Source: Microcoleus sp. FACHB-831 (GTDB lineage Bacteria; Cyanobacteriota; Cyanobacteriia; Cyanobacteriales; FACHB-T130). Taken from it: a stretch of 57,115 nucleotides of DNA. Below, piece by piece: positions 16,871-26,433 of the stretch; position 1 is the stretch's first letter, and the number at the start of each line of letters is the position of its first letter. The notes beneath the pieces are model-generated. The model worked only from the letters and a program-made list of their open reading frames with translations, was not told the DNA's origin and did not search any database. A program made the position numbers and the translations under genes. The DNA is taken from contig NZ_JACJON010000023.1 in NCBI RefSeq assembly GCF_014695585.1, positions 1 to 57,115 on the forward strand, read 5' to 3'.

Positions 16871-17164
16871 ATGACAACTTCGCCTACTATAGCGCCTGAA
16901 CGCTCAAGTCAAGTTACCCCCAAGAAGTATCCCAATTACAAAGTGATCGTGTTGGATGATGATTTCAACACATTTCAGCACGTACAAAATTGCTTGGTGA
17001 AGTATATTCCTAATATGACGAGCGATCGCGCTTGGGAACTCACCAACCAAGTTCACTATGAAGGTCAAGCCATTGTCTGGGTTGGCCCCCAAGAGCAAGC
17101 GGAATTATACCACCAACAACTTAGTAGAGCAGGCTTAACAATGGCTCCCTTGGAGGCAGCTTAA
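16871..17164 (+). CDS. clpS: ATP-dependent Clp protease adaptor ClpS
   Basis: This small adaptor binds the N-domain of ClpC/ClpA and delivers N-degron substrates. The core PNYKVIVLDDDFNTFQHVQNCLVKYIP carries the family DDF motif, here preceded by an Asp rather than the usual His-Asn. The segment AWELTNQVHYEGQAIVWVGPQEQAELYHQQLSRAGL contains the conserved helix and the EHAE-like stretch. Several cyanobacteria have two ClpS proteins; the VWVGPQEQAE form looks like the cyanobacterial ClpS2 type, which is my inference. I favour the ATG at 16871 (97 aa). The ATG at 16838 would add 11 residues. The DUF2103 gene begins four bases after the stop, so the two are likely one transcript. Confidence 0.85.
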   Translation: MTTSPTIAPERSSQVTPKKYPNYKVIVLDDDFNTFQHVQNCLVKYIPNMTSDRAWELTNQVHYEGQAIVWVGPQEQAELYHQQLSRAGLTMAPLEAA

Positions 17165-17168
17165 ATTT

Positions 17169-17462
17169 ATGGGCAACCCTCCTCGTGGCAGGTTAGTGTT
17201 AAATCACTCAACCCATATTCCTGGCTTAATTGCCATTTTAGACAAACTTACAGCTTGCGCCGGGATGCAAACAATTACCCCAGGCGTAATTGGCAGGGCT
17301 AAAGGCCATTGTCCAAAATTGCAATTAAAGGTGTCGGTACCAATTCTCGGGGGATATAAGTTAATAGCTAGGGCAGGCAAAACCTTTCAAGAGGTCTTTA
17401 TCATCACCCATTGCAGCCAAAATGAATTAGAGGATGCGATCGCCCAACTCCTCAAAAGGTAA
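17169..17462 (+). CDS. DUF2103 putative metal-binding protein
   Basis: This 97-aa protein, MGNPPRGRLVLNHSTHIPGLI, has conserved His-Ser-Thr-His near the N-terminus, RAKGHCPKLQLKVSVPILGGYKLIARAGKTFQEVFIIT in the middle, and a Cys after His at the C-terminal side. This matches my memory of the DUF2103 family, annotated as predicted metal-binding. The start codon lies four bases after the clpS stop, so translation is probably coupled. A link to ClpS-mediated proteolysis is suggested only by this adjacency. Confidence 0.65.
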   Translation: MGNPPRGRLVLNHSTHIPGLIAILDKLTACAGMQTITPGVIGRAKGHCPKLQLKVSVPILGGYKLIARAGKTFQEVFIITHCSQNELEDAIAQLLKR

Positions 17463-17497
17463 TTGGGCATTGAAAGTCTCTATCCCTCATACCCGAT

Positions 17498-17818
17498 TTA
17501 CTCGACTTGCCTTACTGACATCCGGTGTAGTGGCAAACTCAGCACGCAAGCAAAAGTTAGAAGGTAAGACAGGGCAGCCGTTATCTTTAAATTGATCAAT
17601 ACGATTTCCCAGTCCGGAAAAGTAACTTTCTGAAGACCTACAGCGATACAATGGAGCATCCAATAGCCAAAGGTCATCATTAACAGCGATCGCTCTGAAT
17701 CCTCAATATCATCGGCTTGAGTATCTTTGGCATTATCTAGTAAGACAAGACCAGCAATAGAAGCGATTAAAGACACGAGAAGTAACAATTCGTACCCGGT
17801 TAGATTTAGCATCTGCAT
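17498..17818 (-). CDS. Small three-helix membrane protein
   Basis: About 106 residues. Three hydrophobic segments are visible: ELLLLVSLIASIAGLVLL, SLLMMTFGYWMLHCIAVGL and TAALSYLLTFACVLSLPL. An acidic loop (KDTQADDIEDSE) separates the first two. The longer frame from 17902 adds 28 residues of non-membrane character, and I took the ATG at 17818 as more natural, though no start has a strong ribosome site. I do not recognise the family. It is convergent with DUF2103 and lies downstream of moaE in the same orientation. Confidence 0.5.
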   Translation of the reverse strand: MQMLNLTGYELLLLVSLIASIAGLVLLDNAKDTQADDIEDSERSLLMMTFGYWMLHCIAVGLQKVTFPDWEIVLINLKITAALSYLLTFACVLSLPLHRMSVRQVE

Positions 17819-17959
17819 AAAGCTGTTTATTTCAAGCTTTTCAATTGCAGAACAGTCTAAAATATAAGTCTCCTGACATAGAGGAATATTTACAAATATC
17901 AATCTTATGAGAGATGAAGGTGCGGTGTAAAAATTGCCTACGGCGAGTTTTGCCCAACT

Positions 17960-18451
17960 CTAATTCTCCTCCGCCTCGCAAGCACCGATACTTACCCAGG
18001 TGCTAGAACCATCACCCCAGTGTTCCTTTTTCCAAATTGGGGCATTGTGCTTGAGCGTATCAATCGCATAGCGGCAGGCTTCAAACGCTTCCGACCGATG
18101 CGGGCATCCAACTGCCACCAAAACACTAATTTCCCCAATTTGCAAGCGACCAGTCCGATGATGAATTACAATTTTATTGACATCAGGCCAAGTCTTGCGG
18201 ATATCAGCGGCAATTTGGTTAAAGATTTGTAAAGCCATCGGTTCATAAGCTTGATACTCTAGCGCAACCACCTGTTTGCCATCAGTTTGATTGCGTACCA
18301 TGCCGCTCATCACCACCACCGCTCCGTTGCCGGGAGCATCTGCAAGCGCGTAGACATCTTCTAAAGACAATGGCGCAAAGGTAATAACCAAGCTATCTAG
18401 AGCTTGGTGTTGGTTTGGAGAAGCTAGGGACGAATTGGCTCCAAGGTTCAT
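17960..18451 (-). CDS. moaE: Molybdopterin synthase catalytic subunit MoaE
   Basis: The large subunit of MPT synthase inserts sulfur from MoaD thiocarboxylate into precursor Z (cPMP) to make molybdopterin. Family motifs are GAVVVMSGMVRNQTDGKQV, LEYQAYEPMA, HRTGRLQIGEISVLVAVGCPHRSEAFEACRYAID, and the catalytic-Lys segment LKHNAPIWKKEHWGDG. At about 163 residues the length is usual. The start is uncertain: ATG at 18451, or TTG at 18475, which would add eight residues; neither has a clear ribosome site. No other moa gene is in the window. Confidence 0.9.
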   Translation of the reverse strand: MNLGANSSLASPNQHQALDSLVITFAPLSLEDVYALADAPGNGAVVVMSGMVRNQTDGKQVVALEYQAYEPMALQIFNQIAADIRKTWPDVNKIVIHHRTGRLQIGEISVLVAVGCPHRSEAFEACRYAIDTLKHNAPIWKKEHWGDGSSTWVSIGACEAEEN

Positions 18452-18775
18452 GTAGTTTTGTGCGATCGCGCTCAAGACAGCTAAATCTATTGTGCGACAT
18501 TAAAGGGCAGTAATTTTCTACTTGGTTTATGTACTTAGTACAATACCTGTTCCTAATAGGTTACAAATAATCTATCTCTACAGCAAAAACCCTTACCTCA
18601 GCAAGGTGAAGTAATTAATTTATGAGGAATATACTGATGCGGTGGACTGGAAAGTTAGCACATTTATATAAGACAGAGGCAATCTCACTTTAGTCAGTTG
18701 ACATACCCAGTCTAAAGACAGGGAAAAGGTATTTCCAAGCCGCGCTAGTTACTCCAGCAAGAGTAGGAACAATTT
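18452..18775. other. Divergent intergenic region, moaE / LOV kinase
   Basis: The space is shared by two divergent starts. A 23-codon frame at 18622-18693 is probably chance. AGGAA stands eight bases before the kinase ATG. I see no clear operator. Confidence 0.4.
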
Positions 18776-21700
18776 ATGCAAGCTCTACTCCCTGACAATG
18801 AAGCGGCGAGGCTGGAGGCTCTTCGCCAGTATCATATTCTTGACACAGAGCCAGAACAAGCATTCGACGATCTGGTACATTTAGCTGCTTATATTTGTAA
18901 AACCCCTATTGCCTCAATTACTCTGATCGATACCGACCGTCAGTGGTTTAAGTCAAAGGTGGGGATGGATATCGTTCAACTACCGCTCGATATTGGATTA
19001 TGCCCCCATTGCGTTCACCAAGGCGAAGTTCTGATTATTGCTGATACGTTGGCTGATAAACAGGTAAGAACAAACTTTACTTATACTTTGCCTCCCGATA
19101 TCAGGTTTTACGCGGGAGTGCCACTGCTCGTACCTGGTGGATACGCCATAGGTACCCTGTGTGCAATCGATTATGTACCGAGAGAAATTAGCTCAGAACA
19201 GATAGAAGCACTTAAAGCTTTAAGTCGCCAAGTAGTCGCCCAACTAGAGCTAAGGCGTAATTTAACTCGTCTGGCAAGTGCAGAGGAAGCCAAGCGAAAA
19301 GTAGCTGCGGAAAATATGCGGCTGGCTCAAGCTGTAGCTTCAGCTTCAGAGGGCATACTGATAACCGATCCTAACCAACCAGACAACCCAATAATTTACA
19401 CCAATCCTGCTTTTTCGAGGATTGCAGGGTATGAGCCAGAGGAGATTTTAGGGCGCAATTGCCGCTTTTTGCGAGGAGAGGAGACAGATCCGGATGCTCT
19501 GGCGCAAATTAAAGCAGCGATCGCCGAACGAAAAGAGGTGACAGCCACTTTGCTCAACTATCGCAAAGATGGTCAGCCATTCTGGAACGAACTAAAAATT
19601 TCGCCAGTATTCTCAGAACAAGGCGACTTACTCTACTTCGTAGGCATTCAAACAGACATCACCAGGCGCAAGCAGGCTGAGGAAAAACTCATCCGCGTTA
19701 CTCAAGCGGTTGAAAGCACAAGTGATGCGATTGCCATAGCCGACCTGTCTTTTAAATGTAATTACCACAATCAGGCGTTTTTCGCTGTTTACGGCTACAC
19801 AGTTGACGATCTCAACAGCATCGGGGGACTGTCAGCCATGTTTGCCGATACCCAAATTGGACAGCAGATATTGTCAGCGATTTCGCACGATTGCTCGTGG
19901 AGGGGCGAAGTCGAGATCCAGACCAAGAACGGCCAAAAATTGCTTACGCTGCTGCGTACCGACTGCATTGTAGACGAAAAGGGCAAATGCATTGGTCTAA
20001 TTAGTGTTTGGACTGATATCACAGAACGCAAACAAGCCGAAACATTATTGCTAGAACGATCTTTTGCGATCGCTCAACAGGCGGAACTCCTGCGAAATGT
20101 GTTAGATGCCATCCCGGTTGGAGTTGGCATTACAGATAAGCAAGGTTTGCTCTTGCAAGGAAATCCGGCTTTTCAAAAGATTTGGGGAGCCGCGTTCGAT
20201 TTTACATTGCCATCGTTCCCTAAACCTACGTGGGAATGCGATTGTGGATTGCCCGATAATTGTCACTTATCCGAAGTAATTGCATCCGAAGATCGCTCTA
20301 ATAATTTGCAATTTGTAAATGGTGTAGCGCCTTGTACCAAACAACATACTGCCGCCTTGCCTAACGATAACGATGCCTTTAGTGCTATCCATAATCCAAA
20401 ATTTACTGGGTGGTGGACAGATACTGGCAAGTTAATAGAACCCAATGAATGGCCCCTAGTTCGTGCCATCACAAAGGGAGAAACCTCCCTCAACGAGTGC
20501 ATTGATATTCAGTGCTTTGACGGTACGCGCAAGACAATTCTTAATTCAGCAGTGCCCCGGAGAAATGCAAGCGGTGAAATTATCGGAGCAATTGTTGTTA
20601 ATCAGAACATTACCGAGCAACAGCTAGTAGAGAAAGCCTTGTGGGAAAATCAGCGTTTAATTCAACAGATTGCTGAGGCAATGCCAGCAATCTTGTATTT
20701 ATATGACCTGATCGAACAGCGCAATATCTATACAAACCGCCAAATTATTCAGATGTTAGGGTATTCGCCACAAGCGCTGCAAGAAATGGGAAGCGGGTTC
20801 TTAGAAAAACTCCTTCACCCGGAGGATTGGAGCAAACTAAAGCAAACGCATCAACGCTTAGTCACTACCAAGGATGGTCAAATCCTTGAGACTGAGTACC
20901 GCATACGACACATCAACGGTGAATGGCGGTGGTTTTACAGCCGAGATACCGTATTTAGCAGAACTCCTGATGGTTTACCTCACCAGATTCTTGGCACAGC
21001 TCAAGATATCACCAAACGCAAAGCCGCTGAAGCCGCCCTCAAGGAGAGTGAAGAACGCTGGCAGTTGGCTTTGCGTGGCAACAACGATGGTATATGGGAC
21101 TGGAACATTAAAACGTCAGAGGTCTTCTTTTCAGCTCGCTCGAAGGAAATGCTAGGTTACGATGAATTGGAGGTTGCCAATTATTTGGATCAATGGGCTT
21201 CACGAGTTCATCCGGATGATAAAGGCTCTGTGGTAAAAGGCATTCAAGATCACTTGGCAAGAAAAACGCCTTTCTACATTAGCGAGCATCGAGTCTTGTG
21301 CAAAGACGGAAGCTACAAATGGATTTTGTCTCGCGGTCAAGCGCTATGGGACGAAAGCGGTAACCCGGTGAGGATGGTAGGTTCTCATACAGATATCAGC
21401 GATACCGTGGCGGCGGCTACGCAACACAGGCAAGCTGAGCAGAAAATTCGCGAACAAGCTGCTCTACTCGATATAGCAACAGACGCTATTTTTGTGCAAA
21501 ATCTTGATAATAAAATTGTACTTTGGAACAAAGGTGCTGAATTACTTTACGGCTGGAAGCAAGCTGATGCTTTAGGAAAGAAGGTATCACAGCTTTTGTA
21601 CAGGGAAGACTCGTTCGTAAGGGCAAAGCAGCCAAGCGAGCAATTTGTTTCTGCAAGCCCTGATTTTTCCCCTGAATACTCTCGCACTCTCGCGTTTATT

Positions 21701-23026
21701 AACACTCCTCCAGAAGTTCAGGAAACTCTGGCCTCGGAAGGGGAGTGGCAGGGTGAGTTGCATCAAGTTACTAGGGAGGGCAAAGAAATTATTGTTTATA
21801 GTCGCTGGACGCTGGTGCGCGACAGTGAGGAAATTCCCAAATCAATACTTGTTGTTAACACAGATATCACGCAAAAGAAGCAACTCGAAGCGCAATTTCT
21901 CAGGGCACAGCGCATGGAAAGTATAGGCACGCTTGCTGGCGGGATTGCCCACGACTTGAACAACGTGCTGACGCCAATAATGATGGCAGTTCAACTGTTA
22001 GAGACACAATTAACAGATGATTGGAGCAAGCGGCTACTGCCAATATTAAAAGTCAATACTAAGCGCGGGGCTGCTTTGATAAAGCAAGTGTTGTCTTTTG
22101 CGCGGGGAGTCGAAGGCGATCGCGCGATTCTGCAAGTAAGCCACTTGCTTTCTGAAATTAAACAGATTGCCAGACACACATTTCCCAAATCAATTGAATT
22201 TTATACCGACCTCCCGCAAAACCTCTGGCCTGTCTGTGGAGATGCCACACAACTGCATCAGGTGTTTATGAACCTCTGCGTAAATGCTAGAGATGCTATG
22301 CCCTATGGCGGTACTCTGAGCGTCGAGGGCGAAAATATTGTTATCGATGAAAACTATGTTCGTATGAATATAGACGCTAGGGTTGGCCCTTATATTGCTA
22401 TTACTGTATCTGATACCGGGAATGGCATCGATGCATCTATAATAAATAGAATTTTTGAACCATTCTTTACTACTAAAGAAGTAGGAAAAGGCACGGGTAT
22501 TGGTCTATCTACGGTCATGGTGATCGTTAAAAGCCATAATGGTTTTGTGAACGTGTATAGCGAGGTGGGAACGGGTACGCAATTTAAAGTTTACTTACCA
22601 GCAGTTGAGGGTAATGAGGCGCAACAACCGGAAGAGCTAGAATTACCATTAGGTAACGGCGAATTAGTTTTAGTTGTGGATGACGAAGCCGCAATTCGCG
22701 AAGTCACCAAAGCATCGCTGGAAACATATGGTTACAAAGTGATTTGCGCTAATGATGGTATTGAAGCGATCGCTCTGTACGCACAGCAAAAATTAGAAAT
22801 CAGTTTGGTGTTAGTGGATATGATGATGCCCTTTATGGAGGGTACGACAACCATCCGCACGCTACAAAAAATTAATCCCAAAGTCAAGGTTGTTGCCAGT
22901 AGCGGCATTCCCTCCAGCGAACAACTTGCGAAAGAGGCTGGGACTGGAGTCAAAGCATTTTTGTTGAAGCCATACACGGCCAAAGAGTTGTTAAAAACTC
23001 TTAATCAGGTCGTCAATGCCAATTAA
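18776..23026 (+). CDS. GAF-LOV-multiPAS hybrid histidine kinase (putative blue-light receptor)
   Basis: This 1416-aa cytoplasmic hybrid sensor kinase has these domains in order. A GAF domain spans about 20-160. A LOV-type PAS spans about 185-300 and contains GRNCRFLRG with the flavin-adduct Cys at C229, plus LNYRKDGQPFWNELKISPV. Four further PAS modules occupy about 305-880, and a sixth about 895-1035. A HisKA domain has H1059 in GGIAHDLNN, followed by an HATPase with NARDAM, DTGNG and GKGTGIGLS boxes. The C-terminal receiver has Asp D1348 in LVDMMMP. The intact LOV signature predicts FMN binding and blue-light sensing. AGGAA precedes the ATG by eight bases. The C-terminal half (about 890-1416) is a close paralogue of the protein at 26897-28852. 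Confidence 0.9.
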   Translation: MQALLPDNEAARLEALRQYHILDTEPEQAFDDLVHLAAYICKTPIASITLIDTDRQWFKSKVGMDIVQLPLDIGLCPHCVHQGEVLIIADTLADKQVRTNFTYTLPPDIRFYAGVPLLVPGGYAIGTLCAIDYVPREISSEQIEALKALSRQVVAQLELRRNLTRLASAEEAKRKVAAENMRLAQAVASASEGILITDPNQPDNPIIYTNPAFSRIAGYEPEEILGRNCRFLRGEETDPDALAQIKAAIAERKEVTATLLNYRKDGQPFWNELKISPVFSEQGDLLYFVGIQTDITRRKQAEEKLIRVTQAVESTSDAIAIADLSFKCNYHNQAFFAVYGYTVDDLNSIGGLSAMFADTQIGQQILSAISHDCSWRGEVEIQTKNGQKLLTLLRTDCIVDEKGKCIGLISVWTDITERKQAETLLLERSFAIAQQAELLRNVLDAIPVGVGITDKQGLLLQGNPAFQKIWGAAFDFTLPSFPKPTWECDCGLPDNCHLSEVIASEDRSNNLQFVNGVAPCTKQHTAALPNDNDAFSAIHNPKFTGWWTDTGKLIEPNEWPLVRAITKGETSLNECIDIQCFDGTRKTILNSAVPRRNASGEIIGAIVVNQNITEQQLVEKALWENQRLIQQIAEAMPAILYLYDLIEQRNIYTNRQIIQMLGYSPQALQEMGSGFLEKLLHPEDWSKLKQTHQRLVTTKDGQILETEYRIRHINGEWRWFYSRDTVFSRTPDGLPHQILGTAQDITKRKAAEAALKESEERWQLALRGNNDGIWDWNIKTSEVFFSARSKEMLGYDELEVANYLDQWASRVHPDDKGSVVKGIQDHLARKTPFYISEHRVLCKDGSYKWILSRGQALWDESGNPVRMVGSHTDISDTVAAATQHRQAEQKIREQAALLDIATDAIFVQNLDNKIVLWNKGAELLYGWKQADALGKKVSQLLYREDSFVRAKQPSEQFVSASPDFSPEYSRTLAFINTPPEVQETLASEGEWQGELHQVTREGKEIIVYSRWTLVRDSEEIPKSILVVNTDITQKKQLEAQFLRAQRMESIGTLAGGIAHDLNNVLTPIMMAVQLLETQLTDDWSKRLLPILKVNTKRGAALIKQVLSFARGVEGDRAILQVSHLLSEIKQIARHTFPKSIEFYTDLPQNLWPVCGDATQLHQVFMNLCVNARDAMPYGGTLSVEGENIVIDENYVRMNIDARVGPYIAITVSDTGNGIDASIINRIFEPFFTTKEVGKGTGIGLSTVMVIVKSHNGFVNVYSEVGTGTQFKVYLPAVEGNEAQQPEELELPLGNGELVLVVDDEAAIREVTKASLETYGYKVICANDGIEAIALYAQQKLEISLVLVDMMMPFMEGTTTIRTLQKINPKVKVVASSGIPSSEQLAKEAGTGVKAFLLKPYTAKELLKTLNQVVNAN

Positions 23027-23327
23027 ATAATTATTAATTGATGCAATCTAGTTTAATATTTCCTGGGTGTAGCTGCTTGATTGAGGCTTGAATATGCTAA
23101 AAAAGATAAAGTGACCTTTTTAATGCATATATAGCTTTTAGTATAAATATAGGGCTTCTCAATTCTGTGCGATACAATGGTATGGGTGCAAATCTGTGTA
23201 CCCGTAGACTTAAGCGTATGCAGGCGAGTGAGAATCGCTATATAAAAAAGGGGGAGATCAATATTTTAGTAGTTGACATTAGTTAAGATAATTGCTCCTA
23301 AGCAACAGCGCGATCGCAACCTAATTT
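23027..23327. other. Intergenic between two sensor kinases
   Basis: This AT-rich stretch has no convincing ORF. A GGGGGAG purine run near 23250 and a TTGACA at about 23274 occur shortly before the next gene, but no well-spaced -10 box accompanies the latter. Confidence 0.4.
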
Positions 23328-26300
23328 ATGGCAAGAAGCGAACAAATAAAAGCAGAAATAGAAGATAGAATTGGGTTTTTCCCAATTTTTTTTGCCCCAG
23401 CCCAACACGATGCCCAGGTATTGGAAAACCTATGGCAATACACTCTTAGTGCTTATGTAAATAATCCTCTATCTTCTCTATTAAAGGAAAAACTCTCTGC
23501 ATACCTGTCGCGCTACTGTGCGGTACCATACTGCATGATCTGCCACAGTTGTTCGTTGCGTCCTTTGGGTATGAAAGCGCGGGATGTGTTACAGTTGCTT
23601 AAATCGCCTCCACCAAGCGCAACTGATATTGAGAAACACCTAAACTTTCTAGCTGCACAGACAGAAGCGATCGCTAGCTCGACTTTGAACGCGGCACTAG
23701 AACAAAGCCTGCTCTACTGTTCAATATATATATTTTTAGAAAGAGAAGAGGCACAGAACATCCGCAAAAGTCTGCGCCGCCTTCTGGAACCTTCTACCTA
23801 TCAACATTTAGTATCATTTGTAGCTTATGTTAAGGCTTGCCATGTATGGATGGAAAACTTTCCCGAAGTTGGTTATGAAGCTGACAAACGAGCGATAGAA
23901 AATCTTGATGCATTACTTGAGGAAGAACCTGGGTTAGTTGACTTTTTTAGGAACTACCGCCAAATAGTCAAGCGCGAACTCCAGGCTCAGACGGAACAGC
24001 TAGAGCAAATTGAGGAATGCAAGCGGAATGAAGTTGCGCTGAAGCAGAGCGAGGAACGCTTCCGGCTTTTGGCTGAAAACTCAACCGATATGATTTCTCG
24101 CCACACGGCTGAAGGAGTTTACCTCTACGTTTCACCTGCATCGCGCACGCTTCTGGGTTACGATCCAGAAGATTTGATTGGGCACTCGGCATACGAGTTT
24201 TTCCATCCAGAAGATTTAGCGGAGATAGCTAAGGCTCACACAAATATTTTAGAGTTGGTAGATATTAATACAGTTGCTTATCGAATCCGCAACTGTTCAG
24301 GTAACTATATCTGGTGTGAAACAACTAGCCGAACTATACGAGACGAAAAGACGGGTGATGTTATAGAAATTTATGCATCAACCCGGGATATTACCAGTCG
24401 TAAAGCTGTTGAACAAGAGCTTATAAGAGCTAATAAGCGTATTGTTAATATACTGGAAAGTATTACGGATGCATTTTATAGCTTAGATTGTCAGTGGAAG
24501 TTCAATTATATAAATCCCCAAGCCGAACGCTTTTTACAAAAAAAACGAGATGAATTACTAGATAAAAATATATGGGAGGAATTCCCCAAACTTGCTGAAG
24601 GTGAATCGGTTTTGTTCACGCAATATCACAAAGCAGTATCAGAACAAAAAGCTGTCGCATTTGAAGAGTTTTATCCGTGCCTAAACGCCTGGTTTGAAGT
24701 TCACGCTTATCCTTCTTTAGAAGGTTTGTCGGTTTATTTTAACGACATTAGCGATCGCAAACGATCATCGGAGACGCTACAGCATCGAGAACAGCAATTT
24801 GCAGCGCTACTTAGAAATAATCCGGATGTAATTATTCGCTGCGATCGCCAAGTGCGTTACGTTTATGTGAATCAAGCAGTGGAACGCTTACTTGGAAAGG
24901 CAGCAGCGGAAATACTTGGCAAGACTAGCCAAGAACTAGGCATACCTCAAGAGCTGTGCCAACTCTGGGAAGAAACCGTGCGGCTGGTCTTTGAAACGGG
25001 GATGGAACAATCAATTGAATTTGAGTCTCCCTCAACGGACGGATTGCGAAGCTACCAATCTCGCGTAGTTCCGGAGTTTTATGAAGGTTTAACTAAATAT
25101 GCGTTGATTGTGAGCCGCGATATCACCGAGATCAAGCGGGTACAAGAGGAATTAGAGCGACAAAATAGGCGATCGCAATTGTTTGCCGAAATTGCTCTAA
25201 AAATTCGCCAATCCTTACAAATTGATGAAATTCTCCAAACTACTGTCACCGAGGTGCAAAAAATTCTTAACAGCGATAGAGTTTTAATCTATCGACTTTG
25301 GCCGGATGGCAGCGGTACCGGGGTGACAGAGGCAGTAGTTCCTGGCTGGCCTAGTGTTTTAGGTCAAACCTTCTCCCAGGAAGTCTTTCCCCAAGATTTT
25401 CAACAATTGTATTGCGAGGGGCGGATTCGTGCCATTGCCGACCTAAATAATAGCGTTGAAACTTCTTCTTGCGTTGTTGAATTTCTGCATCAGTTCGGGG
25501 TAAAGGCAAAATTAGTCGTCCCCATTTTGCTAAAGGAAGACCTTTGGGGTTTGTTGATTGCTCATCAGTGCGATCGCCCCCGAAAGTGGCAAAGCTTTGA
25601 AGTTGACCTGCTGCAACAATTGGCAACCCAGGTGGGTATTGCACTGGCACAAGCCCAACTTCTGGAACAAGAAACCCGCCAGCGCTCAGAATTACTTCGT
25701 TCTAATGACCAATTGCAACAGTTTGCCTATGTAGCCTCCCACGACTTGCAAGAACCGCTGCGGAAGATTCAAGCATTTGGCGATCGCTTAAAAGATAAAT
25801 GCAATTCGGCACTCACCGATCAAGGACGCGATTACTTAGAACGAATGCAGAATGCTGCCAAGAGGATGCAAGTTCTCATCGACGACTTGCTGACGTTCTC
25901 GCGGGTTACTAGCAAAGCTAAAGCTTTTGAGAGGGTAGATTTGTCGGTTGTGGTGTCAGAGGTATTATCTGATTTGGAAGTAGGGATCGATCGAACTGGT
26001 GGACGGGTGGAAGTGGGAGATCTATCTGTAATTGAGGCCGAGCCAATACAAATACGTCAATTGCTACAAAACCTGATTAGCAATGCGCTGAAATTCCACC
26101 GCAACGACCACCCGCCAATTGTAAAGATTTATGGCCAACTGCTTAATCCTTCGGAAAAACGCTCTAGTGGGGGATCTACCATCGCAGATCTGTATCAAAT
26201 AATAGTCGAAGACAACGGTATTGGGTTTGACGAAAAGTACCTAGACCGCATATTCAACGTTTTTCAACGCCTGCACGGTCGCAGCGCATACGAAGGCACG

Positions 26301-26426
26301 GGTATGGGTTTAGCTATCTGTCGCAAGATAGCCGAGCTACACGGCGGGAGCCTAGAGGCAAAAAGCACGCCAGGACAAGGGGCAAGATTTATTGTCACGC
26401 TGCCTTTTAAACAACCAAAGGAGTAA
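23328..26426 (+). CDS. AhpD-like / PAS / GAF histidine kinase
   Basis: 1032 aa. The N-terminal about 220 residues look like an AhpD/carboxymuconolactone-decarboxylase-type helical domain: E54, then V66, C69 and H73 with exact AhpD spacing (E-x11-[C]-x2-C-x3-H). The first Cys is replaced by Val, but extra Cys lie at 64, 72 and 75. Three PAS domains follow (about 245-370, 375-485, 490-610). A phytochrome/CBCR-like GAF (about 620-785) has C715 but Val in place of the following His. A Cph1-type kinase has H805 in ASHDLQEPLR, then HATPase boxes (NALKFHR, DNGIGFD, GTGMGLAIC). There is no receiver of its own; the Rcp1-type regulator starts seven bases later, so they are a likely cognate pair. Confidence 0.85.
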   Translation: MARSEQIKAEIEDRIGFFPIFFAPAQHDAQVLENLWQYTLSAYVNNPLSSLLKEKLSAYLSRYCAVPYCMICHSCSLRPLGMKARDVLQLLKSPPPSATDIEKHLNFLAAQTEAIASSTLNAALEQSLLYCSIYIFLEREEAQNIRKSLRRLLEPSTYQHLVSFVAYVKACHVWMENFPEVGYEADKRAIENLDALLEEEPGLVDFFRNYRQIVKRELQAQTEQLEQIEECKRNEVALKQSEERFRLLAENSTDMISRHTAEGVYLYVSPASRTLLGYDPEDLIGHSAYEFFHPEDLAEIAKAHTNILELVDINTVAYRIRNCSGNYIWCETTSRTIRDEKTGDVIEIYASTRDITSRKAVEQELIRANKRIVNILESITDAFYSLDCQWKFNYINPQAERFLQKKRDELLDKNIWEEFPKLAEGESVLFTQYHKAVSEQKAVAFEEFYPCLNAWFEVHAYPSLEGLSVYFNDISDRKRSSETLQHREQQFAALLRNNPDVIIRCDRQVRYVYVNQAVERLLGKAAAEILGKTSQELGIPQELCQLWEETVRLVFETGMEQSIEFESPSTDGLRSYQSRVVPEFYEGLTKYALIVSRDITEIKRVQEELERQNRRSQLFAEIALKIRQSLQIDEILQTTVTEVQKILNSDRVLIYRLWPDGSGTGVTEAVVPGWPSVLGQTFSQEVFPQDFQQLYCEGRIRAIADLNNSVETSSCVVEFLHQFGVKAKLVVPILLKEDLWGLLIAHQCDRPRKWQSFEVDLLQQLATQVGIALAQAQLLEQETRQRSELLRSNDQLQQFAYVASHDLQEPLRKIQAFGDRLKDKCNSALTDQGRDYLERMQNAAKRMQVLIDDLLTFSRVTSKAKAFERVDLSVVVSEVLSDLEVGIDRTGGRVEVGDLSVIEAEPIQIRQLLQNLISNALKFHRNDHPPIVKIYGQLLNPSEKRSSGGSTIADLYQIIVEDNGIGFDEKYLDRIFNVFQRLHGRSAYEGTGMGLAICRKIAELHGGSLEAKSTPGQGARFIVTLPFKQPKE

Positions 26427-26433
26427 ACCCAAA

